A DNA stretch of 64,000 nucleotides, from positions 433,880,167 through 433,944,166 of the forward strand of contig CM054059.1 in assembly GCA_028641055.1 (NCBI GenBank). The letters run 5' to 3'. The translations under genes were made by a program, and so were the position numbers. Origin of the DNA: Alopecurus myosuroides (Eukaryota > Streptophyta > Magnoliopsida > Poales > Poaceae). The notes under the pieces were generated by a model, which saw only the letters and a list, made by a program, of their open reading frames with translations, was not told the origin of the DNA and made no database searches. Shown here one piece after another: positions 12,430 to 25,081 of this stretch (its first letter is position 1; each line of letters begins with the position of its first letter).

Positions 12430-12971
12430 TGTCGACACATCGTAGTAGAATTCATAGACGGGGGTGCCATGAGACTACGGGTAGAGACGTGGGGGGACGT
12501 GGTTGTGTTAAGGACAAAGACACTGGATTTACCCAGGTTCGGTACGTCGCAGTAATGCGGCGTTACTACTCCTACAATCTCACTATTCAGGACTAAACCC
12601 TGTGTATACAAAGTACAATGTGAGGTTCTGTTTGCTATTCGTCGAGGATCAACCTCTCGGCGAGTTAGCTAGTAGCTTCTTGTCTTCTCTATCATATCTC
12701 CCGTCCGGCTTTATATAATAGCTGGGTTAGGGCATACAGAGTAGGAAACCTAGAAGACTACGGTAACTATTAACTTGGAAAGTAAGGAATCCGCCTTCTA
12801 CTCCAAGCCAGATCACGTGGGCCGTGATCCGGGTTCTTCTAGAATCCGGCTTCTGTGCGTCAGCTTACTGGGCCGCCCAATGGACCGTAGCCCACTACCA
12901 TTTGGGCCACCCGGGTAATCCGGCACTTTAGACTACCATCTGATATAACCCTATTCGGTATATATCCGACA
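12430..12971 (-). repeat. Tat-B 3' LTR
   Basis: 542 bp, TGTCGACACATCG ... TATATCCGACA. It retains the TATA-like box (TTTATATAATAG, about 12710-12721) that is altered in the partner LTR. Confidence 0.96.
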
Positions 12972-13506
12972 GTAGCCCCCAAGAAGGATCGAGACTCCGT
13001 TTTCGCCGTCTTTCGCCAATGCATCTTTTCCGAGAAATATCGGCCTGCAGTCTTGATTCTTCTTTTTCTCCTTAAAGGATGTTGTAACGTAAAACTCGGA
13101 ATCCAGAAAATCCGGCTTTTCTCGCACGATCCTTCGTGGAGAAGGAACTTCCCACGTCAGCGCTTTAATCATGCTGACGTAAGGGACGTTTAGGCTTCAG
13201 GCGGGAAACCCAGAAACATATCTCTGACAGATTCTCGCGGGAAACGAGGAGATAGCAATAATCACCCGTCGTTTCATTTCCCGGATTTTCCGGCGAGTGA
13301 CAGGCGTTGAACATCCAACGGTCAAAAGAGCCGTTAGCACGCATCGTGACGGAATTTCGGCTATAAATAGCCGTCTTCGTCCACCGTGAAAACCTTCCGC
13401 CCTCACTTCGCACGCCATTTCCCAGCGCCCAAGCTCACAGCAGAGCAGCTCCCGAGCGCATCATCGCGTCCAAGACCTCACCGGAACGACCGAACGCCGC
13501 TATTCG
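12972..13506 (+). promoter_or_regulatory. Tat-B polypurine tract and antisense-gene promoter
   Basis: On the minus strand the sequence beside the LTR reads CTTCTTGGGGGCTAC (complement of 12973-12987), the polypurine tract. On the plus strand an inverted pair of TGACG cores (CGTCA 13155-13159, TGACGTAAG 13175-13183) precedes a TATA box TATAAATA at 13362-13369 and the ATG at 13507. Position and sequence match Tat-A at 6678-7030. The interval has no other gene. Confidence 0.72.
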
Positions 13507-16462
13507 ATGGCATCGCCGCCGTCCTCCCCAACCCGCGCCGTCGCGAAGGACATCGACGAGATAATCGATACGATGGACCCGCAACTGGATTCACCAGTAC
13601 AGGTTTCCGGCGACGAGCCGGCGAAGGCCACGGGCGGCGCGGAGGGCGAAGAAATCTCTCTCGCCTCCGCGGATCTTGCGGGATCTTCGTCCGCGCTCAC
13701 TCCACCGTCCGCGCCTGAGACGGTGGAGGAGAAAATTGCGCTCGTGGGAGAAGAGCTCGCGGCCGCAGTAGCCGCAGCGTCCGCCGCCGCCGGAGCCGAA
13801 GAAGAGAAGGAAACTGCCGGCAATTGGAGTGCCTGCAGTATTCCGTTGTCCCTCCTTCCGACAATGGAGAAGGAGGGGCTTGTACTGAAGGGAAAATGGC
13901 GGCTCCCGGAGGACGAGACCGAGCCCATGCCGAACGACGGAGAACGGGTTCTTCTCTCCTCCCACCTTCTCAGAGGTATGGGTCTTCCGCCATCCGCCTT
14001 CTTCCTCCAGATCTTGTCCCACTACAACATCCAACCCCACAACCTACCACCAAATTCCATCCTTTACTTAGCCGGATTTCAGGCCCTTTTCAAGGGATAT
14101 CTAGGTATAGAACCTAGATTAGATTTCTGGCTTTATTGTTTCGGGGTTAAGCGGAACTCTTCGGAGGGCGCACTCCCAACTTGCGGGACCATTTCCTTCA
14201 CTCTCCGGAGATTTAGGGAGGATTGGTTCCCCAAGATAAAAACATCGGAATCCGTCAAGTTTTGGACGGGTTCCTTCTTCTATCACCCTGATGTTCCTTT
14301 TCCTAAGAAAGCCATCGGGGTTCCACCTTTCTTGAACACCGCTGCTGTTCCCCAAGAAAATTGGGGAACTGAGGCTGTCCAGACTCTGCCGCCTGATCTT
14401 CTAAGGATCAAGCGGCGCATCGCAAAACTCGTTGCTTCTGATCCGCCTCTAACCGGCATGGACACAGTCCTTTGCTGGTTGGATAGGCGGATCCATCCCT
14501 TGGCCAACCATGGTGCTCGCCTTCTCTGCGAGTACACGGGCACCGGCGACAAAATACGGACAACCAGCAAGGACTGGCCCGCAAAGGACTTGCGGAAACG
14601 CGTGAATCAGTTGGTCGCATCCCGCGACCAATACGAAGAAAGCCGGCCAATGTACACGGCCGCGAATCCGGCTCCCAAGGTATAATTCTTCGCCTTTGGG
14701 GGTTCAAATTCTTTCTCGTTTACTCGGTTTTTGTGTTTTTAACTCAGCTTTTTCTTTTTAACAGATTGCCGAACTTCCTGAGTCGGAACTTGCTTCCGAC
14801 GCCGAGATGGAGGCATTGCGTGCCACCTTTGCCGGTGGGCGGAAGCGCAAGAAGATCTCCTCTTCCTAGGAAGTCATCGATCTTGACTGGATTCCCGTTG
14901 CCACCTCCAGGTTTGAACATCTGGGTTACTTTCCTTTGTCGGAGTTTTTCTTTCACCTTCAGAGTTTTAACTTTTCCGGCATTTTGCGTTGTTTTTAGCC
15001 TGCCTCCATCTACTCTGAAGCCAAAAAAGCTGAAGAGGCATAAGGGAGATTGCCAGTAGAGGCCCTCATCCTTCCCCTGCCACCGCTCCGAACACGCCGA
15101 TCACGGCAACAGAAGAGCATGCCGCAGCCCCCACCACCGAGCCTCTGGAGACCAGCCAGCCCATTGTGCCAGAAACGGACATGAGGGAAAGGGTGGCTCC
15201 TGAGGTGGGAGGTCCTTCTCGGATAACTGAGGAGGAGATCCCCACCTTTGACAAGGACTTCAAGAACATCAGCGATGGCCTTAGCGCGGCCAGGACTCTT
15301 TTTCGGAGTACACAAAAGAGTTCACTGAAAACTTAGCAGGGTTACAGCGGTTGAGCCAGGTACTATCTCTAGCCCCCAAGCATTAAGGAAAATGTCTAGT
15401 TTTCGCTTGATGCTTTTCAATATCATGATTTTTTCATTTCCGTGTTCCAGCAAACCGCTGAAACCATTAACATGGAAGTTTTCAACAAACTTTCCGTCAA
15501 GAATAAGGAGGTTAGAAACCTTCTTTCTATTCTTGACGTGAAAGAAGCAGAGCTGGCATCATCTCAGCTACAGCTATCGGAAACAACAGGTATATTTTGA
15601 TTCTCTGACGTTCTTTATCCAGTTTTTTGTCTAAGTACTTTCCCAAATTTTTCTAAATTTGGAATTTCATTCCTTGCTTTCCAGCTGCTTTGGCTAAGGC
15701 CAAGGAAATAGCTGAAGATGCCGGCAATGCCGCGAGTCTCCGCCAGGAGAATTTGGACCTTCATAAGGAGCTTATGAAGGTTCAAAAGGATCTGGAGGCC
15801 AGCAACCTGGCCCTTTGGATTGCTCAGTCCAAGGCCTCCCAGCAGGCGGAGAAGGACAAGGCCACTATCCAAGACTTGGAGAATGCCTTAACCCTGCGCC
15901 TGGAGGAAGGCTCCGAAATGGACAAGATTCTCGGCAAGTTGTCAACTTTTACCGGTTTTTCCATGTCTTGATTTCCTTCTCTGCTTTTTCACTAACCTTT
16001 TGGTTGTTTGTCTGAAAAAACAGGAGATAGCTCAGATCTTACTCGGATTGAGAAAATCCGAGCTTTTGGGAAGGTATGGACTGCGATCAGAGCTGCAGGC
16101 ATGCAGCTGGTCAACAATTTGTTCCCTCAAGAACTGGGGAATTCTCGGAAGTTGAGAAACTTCCGGAAGCTATCCTGGAGGTGGCGGAATCCAAGGAGTC
16201 CACCTTGCGCTCCGCAGCACGGGGTGGTGCACGCATGGCCTTAGGCCTTATGCGTATGCATTACCCTAGTGCCAAATCTTGGCGCGTGGCGTCCGGTATC
16301 CCCCTTGGATACTCGGAGACCCAGCGGACCACCATCTTCGACGAGATCAAGGGTCACGCCACCAAGATCACCTCCATGGTGAACATCTCCATCACCTGCC
16401 CGGAAGAATATATTCCCGAAGCCCCCGAGAATGATAGCAGCGAGGAAGACTCGGATGCCTGA
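13507..16462 (+). pseudogene. Tat-B antisense gene, six exons, 'putative gypsy-type transposon' domain protein
   Basis: The gene runs opposite to gag-pol. Exons inferred from splice sites and comparison with Tat-A: 13507-14679, 14765-14910, 14999-15359, 15451-15589, 15685-15933 and 16024-16462. Exon 1 is open for 391 codons: a low-complexity acidic/alanine-rich N-terminus, then from about residue 117 a domain resembling the Pfam family called putative gypsy type transposon (Transposase_28), with LPPSAFFLQILSHY, NSILYLAGFQALF and FREDWFPKIKTSE. Exons 4-5 encode a coiled coil (AKAKEIAEDAGNAASLRQE); the C-terminus is acidic (NDSSEEDSDA). Exon 5 uses a GC donor (TCG/GCAAGT). This copy has a TAG in exon 2 and a one-base deletion in exon 6, so it is broken. 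Function is unknown; similar antisense ORFs are known from Tat elements. Confidence 0.8.
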
Positions 16463-17090
16463 AGGATTCTTCTTAACCTGGATGGTGGAAGTAGAAAATA
16501 GGAGCATTACTGCACTTTACAATGTAAACTTATATTGTAATGCTTCTATTCTTTTGTATAAACAAGTACTCCGCCTTTTGCAGTTAATTATGACATTCGT
16601 TGCAAGTTTTCCGGGTTTGATATTCCTTTATCTTCTAAGTTATCTGGCTTATGTGCTTTAACTGTCCTTAGTGTTTGAAATGGCTCAATAGTACTATGAA
16701 TCTTCATGCCGATCTACTGGGTAAAACCAATCAGTTAAAACTCGGAAACATGGATCATACTAAGGGCATTTTTACTAACTAGCTCCAGTAACCCAACACA
16801 TAAACAATCAGATAATGCTTAGAGAATAGTAAGGAATTTTTTGAGTGAAACTCGGGCACGCAGGCACAATCCGAGTTTCCTTTAGACTTTAGTAGGCTGA
16901 AAATCATTCAGTTTTTAAACACCAAACACGCAGGCACAATTCGGGTTAACATTGAGTATTTTGTAAGATCATTGGGAAATAAATAAGGTGGAATCATGTT
17001 TTGCACTATAATAAACTTGTAAAAAACATGGATATAAGAATTCTGACAACTTTATTTCATAATCTCAAAGTTGTTTACATAGAAATTGAA
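16463..17090. other. Convergent gap between antisense gene and pol (Tat-B)
   Basis: AT-rich spacer where the plus-strand antisense gene and minus-strand pol end facing each other. Repeated GCACGCAGGCACAAT-like words occur at about 16856 and 16926. No gene is seen. The equivalent Tat-A spacer is 30201-30356 plus 31330-31817. Confidence 0.8.
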
Positions 17091-20000
17091 CTAAGTATAG
17101 AAGGGACGTAATTGCTGGATACTCCAGGGCCTCTTTGTCTCTCCTAGTTCATCATCTATGTTTCTCTTTCTTTTGCGATTTGGCTTCTCGGGATCATCTT
17201 CCGTATCGCGAATGTCTACAAGATAATATGATCCATTCTTCATGGCTTTACTGATGACGAATGGTCCTTCCCATACTGGGGCCAGTTTGTGCTTTCTTTG
17301 CTGCACCAATCTTAGCACTAGGTCACCTTCTTTAAAAAACGATGCCTTATTTTCCGACTATGGTAACGTCGTAAACCTTGCTGATATATGGCGGATCGTT
17401 GAAGCACAAGCTCTCGTTCCTCTTCTAAGAGATAGACGGCATCCTGTCGTGCTTTTTCGTCATCCGAGTCATCGAAATCCTGCACTCTTGGGCTATCATG
17501 GATCATGTCCGTTGGAAGGATTGCTTCCGCACCAAAAACTAGGAAAAACGGGGTTTGCCCAGTTGACCTGTTTGGTGTTGTTCGAATACTCCAAAGCACG
17601 AAAGGTAACTCTTCTACCCATGCTCCAGCTGCTCTATGAAGAGGAGATTCGAGTCTTGGACGTATTCCTTGCAGGATTGAGTTGTTCATTCTTTCAACCT
17701 GTCCATTGGATTGCGGGTGTACCACAGATGCCAGATCTAGGCGGATTCCCGTTTTCCGTCAATATTTTGCCAACTCTCCAATGGAGAAATTTGTCCCGTT
17801 GTCGGTTATTATGCTATGTGGAACGCCATATCTCATGACTAAGTCAATGATGAAATTTCTGGCAGTTACACCGTCAAGCTTTTTGATGGGTTTAGCCTCC
17901 ACCCACTTGGTATATTTATCCACAGCTACTAGTAGATGTGTGAGTCCGCCTCGCGCAGTTTTGAATGGTCCCATCATATCTAGCCCCCAGAACGGAAAGG
18001 GCCATATAATGGGGATAGTTTTGAGTGCTTGGGCTGGCATATCAGTCTGCTTGGCGTAATACTGACATTCTGCACATGTATTTACTATGTGCTCAGCATC
18101 TGTCTTGGCTGTTAGCCAGAAAAACCCGGCACGGAATGTTTTTTTGACTATGCTTTTTGATTGAGCATGATGTCCGCAGTCTCCGGCATGGATTTCTTGC
18201 AGGATTTCTCGTCCTTCTTCTGGTGAAATACATCGCAGAAAAATTCCGGAAGTACTGCGTTTATACAGGCAGTTGTTAATTACCGTGTATCCTTTGCATC
18301 GACGCTGGATCTGTCTTTGCAAGACTTTGTCTGCTCCTTCCGGGTACTTCTCATTAACTAAGAAGTTTAGATATGGGATTGTCCAATCCGGGTTAACGAG
18401 CATAACTTCAGTTGACTCGGAAGCCAGAGGATAATCAACATCTCCACCTTTGGTTCGTACAAATGTTGGACGAATACACCTGGTGGTAGGATTTTTACCC
18501 TTTCTGATCCCATGCGTGCTAAAGCATCCGCGTTCCAATTTTCTTCCCTTTTAACGTGGAGCACTTCGAATCCGAAAAAACAGATGGCAAACTCGTCCAC
18601 CGTTCTCCGGTATTCGGCCATTATAGGGATTTTTGCGTCCCAAGTTTGGTTGAGCTGATGTTGTACCAAATCTGAGTCGCCGTAGCACAAAATGCGATTG
18701 ACACCTATTTCTTTTGCAATAGGCAAGCCATGAAGCAGAGCTTCATATTCTGCCACGTTGTTGATGGCGTTGAAGTGTATTTTTAATACATACTCCATTG
18801 TATCTCCTTTAGGGGATTTTAAAACTACACCAGCTCCAGCGCCCTCCTTCATCTTGGATCCGTCAAAGTGCATGATCCAGTACTCGGACTCCGGCATTGG
18901 TGTTTTCTCCATTGCTTCCGTCCAGTCGGCGACAAAATCTGCCAAAACCTGGGATTTTACTGCCGTCCTTGGCTGATACTTAATGTCGAATGCTGCTAGC
19001 TCGATGCCCCATTTGGCTACTCGGCCAGTCGCCTCCGCATTGTTTATTATATCCCCTAGTGGTGCTTTACATACCACTGTTATGGAATGTCCTTGGAAGT
19101 AATGGCGAAGTTTTCTAGATGCGAAAAATACGCCATATGCCAGTTTTTGATAGTGTGGATACCTTTGTTTGGACTCGGAGAAAACTTCGCTTATATAATA
19201 TACCGGATGCTGGTCTGGTATGCTCTGTTCGTCTTTCTTCCGTTCCACAACAATTACTGCACTGATAACCCGGTTTGTAGCCGTAAGGTACAATAACATA
19301 GGTTCTTCGTCTTTTGGGGATGCCAAAATCGGAGCTTTCATCAAAGTTTCCTTCAACTGGGTTAATGCTGCATCTGCCTCTTCTGTCCACTCGAATTTGT
19401 CGGATTTTGTCAGCAACTTGTAGAGTGGTAAGGCTTTATCCCTCAGCCGACTAATAAATCTGCTGACGGCTGCAGCGGAACCCGTCAATCTTTGGACATC
19501 TTTTACACACGTAGGTTTTTGAGATGTTTAAGATTGCTTTGATCTTTTCTGGGTTTACTTCTATTCCTCTATGAGAAACGATGAAACCCAGAAGTTTTCC
19601 TGAGGGAACCCCGAATACGCAATTTGATGGATTTAACTTCATCTTGTAAGTGCGCAAATTTTCGAAGGTTTCTCGCAAATCCTCAAGGAGAGTATCGTTT
19701 TCCTTGGTTACGACAGCAATGTCGTCCACGTAAACGTGGACATTTTTGCCAATCTGACTATGCAAACAACGTTGCATGCAACGCTGGTAGGTTGCACCTG
19801 CGTTCTTCAGGCCAAATGGCATGGTTATGTAATAGTACGTCCCGTAAGGGGTTATAAAAGAAGTCTTAATTTGATCTTCCTTTTTCATGCGTATTTGATG
19901 GTACCCGGAATATGCATCCAAAAAGCATAAAAGCTCAGAGCCTGCAGTGGCATCTATTATTTGATCAATTCGCAGTAACGTGAACCTATCTTTTGGACGC

Positions 20001-20317
20001 AGTTTGTTTAAGCCGGTGTAATCTATACACATCCTAAGGGCAGTAGTATCTTTCTTCGGTAATAATACCGGATTTGCAGACCATTCGGTGTGTATAACTT
20101 CCTGGATAAAGTCTGCTGCTAAATGCCGGATAATTTCCTTGCCAATAGCCTTCCGTCTTCTTCCGTCAAATCGACGGAGACCTTGTTTGACGGGTTTGGA
20201 GCCTGGAATCACCTTAAGTTGGTGCTCAGCAAGTTCCCTGGGTACACCTGGCATGTCAGCTGGACACCAGGCAAAAATATCCCAGTTCTCACGGAGGAAC
20301 TTGATGAGCTTGCTTTC
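17091..20317 (-). pseudogene. Tat-B pol: RT, two RNase H regions, integrase
   Basis: The minus strand starts just after the amber codon at 20318-20320. RT motifs: MCIDYTGLNKL, LLCFLDAYSGYHQI, MPFGLKNAGATYQRCM and HVYVDDIAVV (catalytic YVDD intact). Next is the degenerate original RNase H (AVIVVERKKDEQS, YPHYQKLAYGVFFA), then a second RNase H with MHFDGSK, NVAEYEALLHG, CYGDSDLVQ and NADALARMGS, the extra domain known from the Tat lineage. Integrase shows GDCGHHAQS, CAECQYYA, GLDMMGPF, ITDNGTN and NGQVERMN; the C-terminus has WEGPFVIS. Frame breaks: one extra base near 19515, a small deletion near 18460, and shifts near 17750 and 17330. It ends at RPFYT, 17091. Confidence 0.9.
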
Positions 20318-20320
20318 CTA
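20284..20320 (-). promoter_or_regulatory. In-frame amber codon and downstream hairpin between protease and RT (Tat-B)
   Basis: On the minus strand, AAA-TAG-GAA is in frame with both the protease before it and RT after it. After 16 bases comes AGTTCCTCCGTGAGAACT (complement of 20284-20301), which can form a 7-bp stem with one bulged C and a three-base loop. Tat-A has the same arrangement at 35014-35050. It could be a readthrough signal; a fixed nonsense mutation is the alternative. Confidence 0.45.
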
Positions 20321-23300
20321 TTTGTCGGTCATCCCAGTTCCCACTACGACAAATTTTTTCGGATCTTTGGGATCTAGGATTACCTGTCTTGTGTTCTCTG
20401 AGGCCTTGAAGCTATCTGCTGGCTTCCGGGTTTCTTTTCCTGCCGGCATTTCTGTCGGCGATACTTCTTTGGCCAGCTCCTTCAACTCTTCCTTTGCTCT
20501 GATTTTCTCAGCACAAAGAGCGTTTTCTTTTTCCAGCTTGTTTGCTAGCTTGAAGTCTCCAGATATGGTGATTACTCCTCCTTTTGGCCCTGGCATCTTC
20601 AGCTTGTTATAGATATAACATGATCTTGCCATGAATTTGGTGAAAGCTGGACGTCCGAGTATCGCGTGATACACGCTTTCGAAAGGCACCACTTCGAAGG
20701 ATACTTTTTCCTGACGGAAGTGATCTTTTTCTCCGAAAGTGACATCTAGGGAAATTTCTCCTAGGGATCGTGCTTGCCTGCCAGGAACAATGTCGTGAAA
20801 ACGTATGTTGCTGTGGTTGAGCTGGGTCTCGGAGATTTTCAGATGCCTTAGTGTATCCAGGTACATTATGTTAATGCTGGATCCTCCATCCATCAGCACT
20901 CTTTTTAGCCTAGTGTTTTGGACAATAGGGCTTACAACAAGAGCTTGCGTGCCGGGTTCAGGGATATTCCCAGGATGATCAGACTGATCACAGGTGATTG
21001 GTGTGTTTGGATACTTCAAGAATTTCGGGGTTGCCGGAACAGCCGCGTTTATTTCTCGAAGCGTTCTTTTTGCCACCTTTGTTGATGGAGTTGCCAGGAA
21101 AGTTAAGGAAACTCTCCATCAACTCTTGGAAACTTGGGCTCGCCTTTTCGCTGCTATTCCTGGATTTTTTCGTCAGTGTCCGACTCACTGTCTTCTTTCT
21201 CAGCTTCTGGCTTTTGCTTGGAAAATTTCCTTTTGGAATTCTTCCCCTTGTTTTCGGATCCTGCATTGCCTTTCATGTGCTTGTTCAGCCGGCATTGTGC
21301 GTTGGTATGGGTGGGTTTCCCAAATTGCGAATGGTGGACGCAGGGTTCCGACTTAATCTTTTCCCATTCTTCCTTGGTGTAATTGATTGGTTCTGAACTG
21401 CGTCCTTTCCACCTATTCCCCTTTTCACTTCCAAAGGCTATGTTAACTTCTTTGGGATTTTGTGTTGCATCTGGAGTTCCTTTTTTGTCAGGTCGAGGAT
21501 TCTTTTTGGCTTGTATCAGTGTATCGATATTGCCTCCTCGAGCTCTGATGTCGTCCTCGGCTGCAGCATGTTAATTGGCGGTTGTAAGCATAGATCCGAG
21601 ATCTTTGTGCTGTTTGGAACCAACCATGAACGGTACAAGTCCGAGTTTTAGGCCATTGACGAAAGCATGCATTGCTTGTACGTCAGTTACTCCAGAGCAA
21701 CTATTCTTCATTGCAGTCCATCTTGAGATGAAATCCACGTATGGCTCGTCCTCAAATTGGGTGCAACAGTTTAGCTGGTTGATGCTATTCGGGCGTTTGT
21801 AGGTTCCCCGGAAATGCTGAGTAAATACTCGAGCCATATCGTCCTAGCTGTCGACAGTTCTGGAAGGTAATCCATTGATCCAATCTCTGGCTCCATCCAG
21901 TAACATTAGGGGAAGAAACTTTACAGCTTCTAGGTCTGTCCCATTGTTAATCTGGACGGCAGTATAATAGTCTGAGAGCCAGGTATCCGGGTTTGTACTA
22001 CCGGTGTATTTTTGGTATGTTGGACCAACTTTGGCAAAACCAGAATGCAGGGTTATCCTTCGGATCCTGTCTGTGAAGCAGTTAGGTACAAAGTATAGAT
22101 CATCCCTTTCCGCCCTATCCATGTGTGCAGAATACCTGCCGGCTGAATGGACAGAAGGGGATCTACTCCTTTCTTTTCCATTGTTGCGCGGACGCGCTTT
22201 TCCGGGATCGTCTCTATTTCTTCCGATATCACGCCCGGATGAGGTGGAGTTCTACTCCTGTGTCTTTCCTTATCCCTGGGGGGGTGTCCGAGATCTCTCA
22301 CGCCTGTGAGGTATATCCTGTCTTCCAGCTTTTTCAGCTGGGTGTCTCGGAGGTGGCATTGCTTTGCCGTCATTCCGGTGTTTTTCTTCCCGATCGTGGG
22401 GGCTAAGTCCACCTTTCGGGAGATGGGATCCGGTTCTAGACGCTTTATCCTTGTTATCAGGATTTTTCTTGTCTTTTCTCGGATCCGTTTTCTTCTCTTT
22501 TGAGTTGTTTGAATCTCCAGGCTCTTCTGGTCCAGGTGCTCCAGCGGCGCAAGTGGCTGTTTTGCATAGGGCGGAGTCGTCATGCAACTTCCCTGATCGC
22601 TCTTGCCCTCGCTGTTGTTGTTGCAATGCTTTTCCTAGGAAAGCATACACCCCTTGAAGCTTTTCACCGTTGTAGTACATATCGTTGTTGAGGATGGCGA
22701 ACGCTGCTTCCGCGTTTTCTGCTGCGGTTTTGTATATTGGTTCGCCTCTGGCATCTTTGCCGTTTACCTGCTTTTGCCAAGATGGGTTATGAAACCTTTC
22801 TTTTGGCGGCAGTACTTCCGGTCTTACGATTCCGGGTAACCTTGTCGGTTTAATGGCGGATCTATTCTTTTTCTCGTACTCCTCGATTTCTTCCTTCATG
22901 AGCTTGATGTCATCCTGGGTTTTTTGGAGGTGTTCACGAGTTCTGAATAGATGTTGATGTTGCCTTTGGAGAGCTCGTCTACTGGCTTCTAGCACTTCAG
23001 GGGGTTCATGCAGTCCCACTGGTGTTTGCAACAATTCATGTTCTTCTTGCTCGGTCATTGGCAGAACAAGGATTTCTTTTGTTTTCTTCTCCGCGGGCTT
23101 TATTCCGCTTGCATCTCCTACTTCTAGGCTTTCATTGGCTGGATCAGCCGATTTCTTCTTCCGGAGTTTGTATTGGAGTTTTTTAGCGGCCTTGTGCTTT
23201 TTCTTGGAAGAGGGAGGTTGTTTGATAGGTTCATCCTCTGTCAGCTCTTTGACATTGGGGAATATTGGAGAAGTTTCTCCGTCTTCTCTCTCTTCCTCTG

Positions 23301-24004
23301 GCGGAGGAGTTCTAGGGCTTCCCTGACTGCCGGCGTCCGTCTTTTCAGCCGGTTTCGCCATTAGTACTTCGTGGAATCCTTCCTGAAGAGATTTAACCTT
23401 TCTCTCGAAGGCATCCTCGTCTTCGTCTTCGGAATCAAAGTCATCTGATCCGGTTTTGTGACTCCAATCTCGCCTCAATGGCGGCTAGCACAGAGTCAGC
23501 TTCCGAGTTCATCGCTATATTGGCGGATGTCGGATCTTCCACATCTATAGTGGGTTTGTTGTTTTCTCCCTCTTGCACGGGATTGCTTTCATCCGTGTTT
23601 TCGGCGACCTCGGATTGCACCATACCGATAAAGTGTGAATCACTTTTTTGTCGGCGATCTGAGCAAAACCCGGTGTCGTAGTCATCTTTGACTGGGTATA
23701 GGGCAGGTGGGAAAAACTTGCTTCCACCGCAAAACCCCATGGCCTCTGCAGTTAGTCCGATAAAGATATTTGCAGATCCAATCAGTAACACACAGGCACT
23801 TACCAGATGATTTTGCGCCGGTATGTAAGATCCATTGTCGAGGAAGCGTCCAACATCGTCGTCGAACTCCAGGCTTCCGACAGTTATGGAACTGCCGATT
23901 CCGCCGAGTATCCAAGATTGAAACTTAACGCCTGACGTCGCTGGCCCCACGGTGGGCGCCAACTGTCGAGACATCGTAGTAGAATTCATAGACGGGGGTG
24001 CCAT
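20318..24004 (-). pseudogene. Tat-B gag-protease (frameshifted)
   Basis: The frame can begin at an ATG inside the 5' LTR (about 24004) and passes through the primer site (RQLAPTVGPA). A first part to 23441 is followed by a one-base shift near 23455 and a long charged gag region to 22270 (TGSDDFDSEDEDED, SSKKKHKAAKKLQYKLRKKK). Capsid-like sequence follows in separate frames (TGSTNPDTWLSDYYTAVQIN, FTQHFRGTYKRPNSINQL). The protease is at 21076-20318, with active site VLMDGGSSINIMY (about 20880) and AILGRPAFTKF. It ends in GTGMTDK and a TAG shared with Tat-A. Compared with Tat-A (one open frame over the same stretch), Tat-B has at least four breaks. Confidence 0.88.
23945..23961 (-). other. Tat-B primer binding site (tRNA-Lys)
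   Basis: On the minus strand two bases after the 5' LTR end is TGGCGCCCACCGTGGGG, complementary to the 3' end of plant tRNA-Lys (…CCCCACGGTGGGCGCCA). The same site is at 53184-53200 and 58809-58825. Confidence 0.9.
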
Positions 24005-24503
24005 GAGACTATGGTTAGAGACGTGGGGGACGTGGTTGTGTTAAGGACAAAGACACTGGATTTACCCAGGTTCGGTACATCGCAGTAATGCGGCGTTCCT
24101 ACTCCTGCAATCTCACTATTCAGGACTAAAGCCTGTGTATACAAAGTACAATGTGAGGTTATGTTAGCTATTCGTCGAGGATCAACCTCTCGGCGAGTTA
24201 GCTAGTAGATTCTTGTCTTCTCTATCATATCTCCCGTCCGGCTTTATGTAATAGCCGGGTTAGGGCATACAGAGTAGGAAACCTAGAAGACTACGGTAAC
24301 TATTAACTTGGAAAGTAAGGAATCCGCCTTCTACTCCAAGCCAGATCACGTGGGCCGTGATCCGGGTTCTTCTAGAATCCGGCTTCTGTGCATCAGCTTA
24401 CTGGGCCACCCAATGGACCGTAGCCCACTACCATTTGGGCACCCGGGTAATCCGGCACTTTAGACTACCATCTGATATACCCCTATTCGGTATATATCCG
24501 ACA
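23964..24503 (-). repeat. Tat-B 5' LTR
   Basis: 540 bp, TGTCGAGACATCG ... TATATCCGACA; the partner of 12430-12971. This is the promoter copy for the minus-strand transcript. Its TATA region reads TTTATGTAATAG at about 24243-24254, where the other LTRs have TTTATATAATAG, so the TATA box is mutated. Confidence 0.96.
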
Positions 24504-24508
24504 CTCAT

Positions 24509-25081
24509 AAAGGCACCTCCAGCAGCAGAATCAAGTATATTTCTAGACATGTAGTTTAGACCATTATAAAAAGAGTGTAGTATGGTCCATTCATTTACTC
24601 CATGTGATGGGCATGTTCTAAGCATTAATTTAATTCTATCCCATGCCATGGCTACATGTTCATTATCATTTTGACTAAATGAGAGGATATTATTCCTATT
24701 TTGCAAAATTTTAACGGGAGGATAATATTACTTAATGAAAGCTTCTTTTAAATCATCCCAAGACTTTATACTAGCTGTAGGTAGTGAAAGTAACCATTCT
24801 TTAGCCTTTCCTCTAAGTGAAAAAGGAAATAATTTCAGTTTTAAAACACTACTTTCCACATTTTTAAATTTTTGCATATCACATATTTCCATGAAATCAT
24901 GAAGATGCATAGAGGCATCCTCCATAGCACTACCACCAAATTGCTCTCTAGTAATTAAATTCAATAAACTAGGACTTACTTCATAGCTTTCAGCTTGTAT
25001 TTCAGGTGTAGTAATTGGCCTAGCAATGAATTGGTCATTCGGTGTATTTGTGTAGTCACTTAATTTAGTTCTATCACCCAT
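24509..25081 (-). pseudogene. Ath-B gag, N-terminal part
   Basis: ATG at 25081 (MGDRTKLSDYTNTP) starts Gag; FKNVESSVLKLKLFPFSLRG and AKEWLLSLP are the classic retrotransposon gag capsid motif. A TAA at 24728-24730 interrupts the frame between AFIK and YYPPVK; translation past it continues with HGVNEWTILHSFYNGLN up to GGAFMS, where Tat-B is inserted. It continues at 12424-11413. The upstream part (25082-25412) is the 5' leader. Confidence 0.88.

Larger units (their letters stand above)
12430..24503 (-). mobile_element. Tat-B: second copy of the Tat-A family, complete with LTRs
   Basis: LTRs are 12430-12971 and 23964-24503; TSD CTCAT at 12425-12429 and 24504-24508. It is inserted in the gag of Ath-B. 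The internal order on the minus strand is tRNA-Lys primer site, gag, protease, RT, RNase H regions, integrase; the plus-strand antisense gene lies at 13507-16462. LTRs differ at about 16 of 540 positions by eye (about 3%). The gag-pol frames carry several frameshifts, so the copy is probably defective. It lacks the retroposon seen in Tat-A and gives a clean reference for the insertion sites there. Confidence 0.96.
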
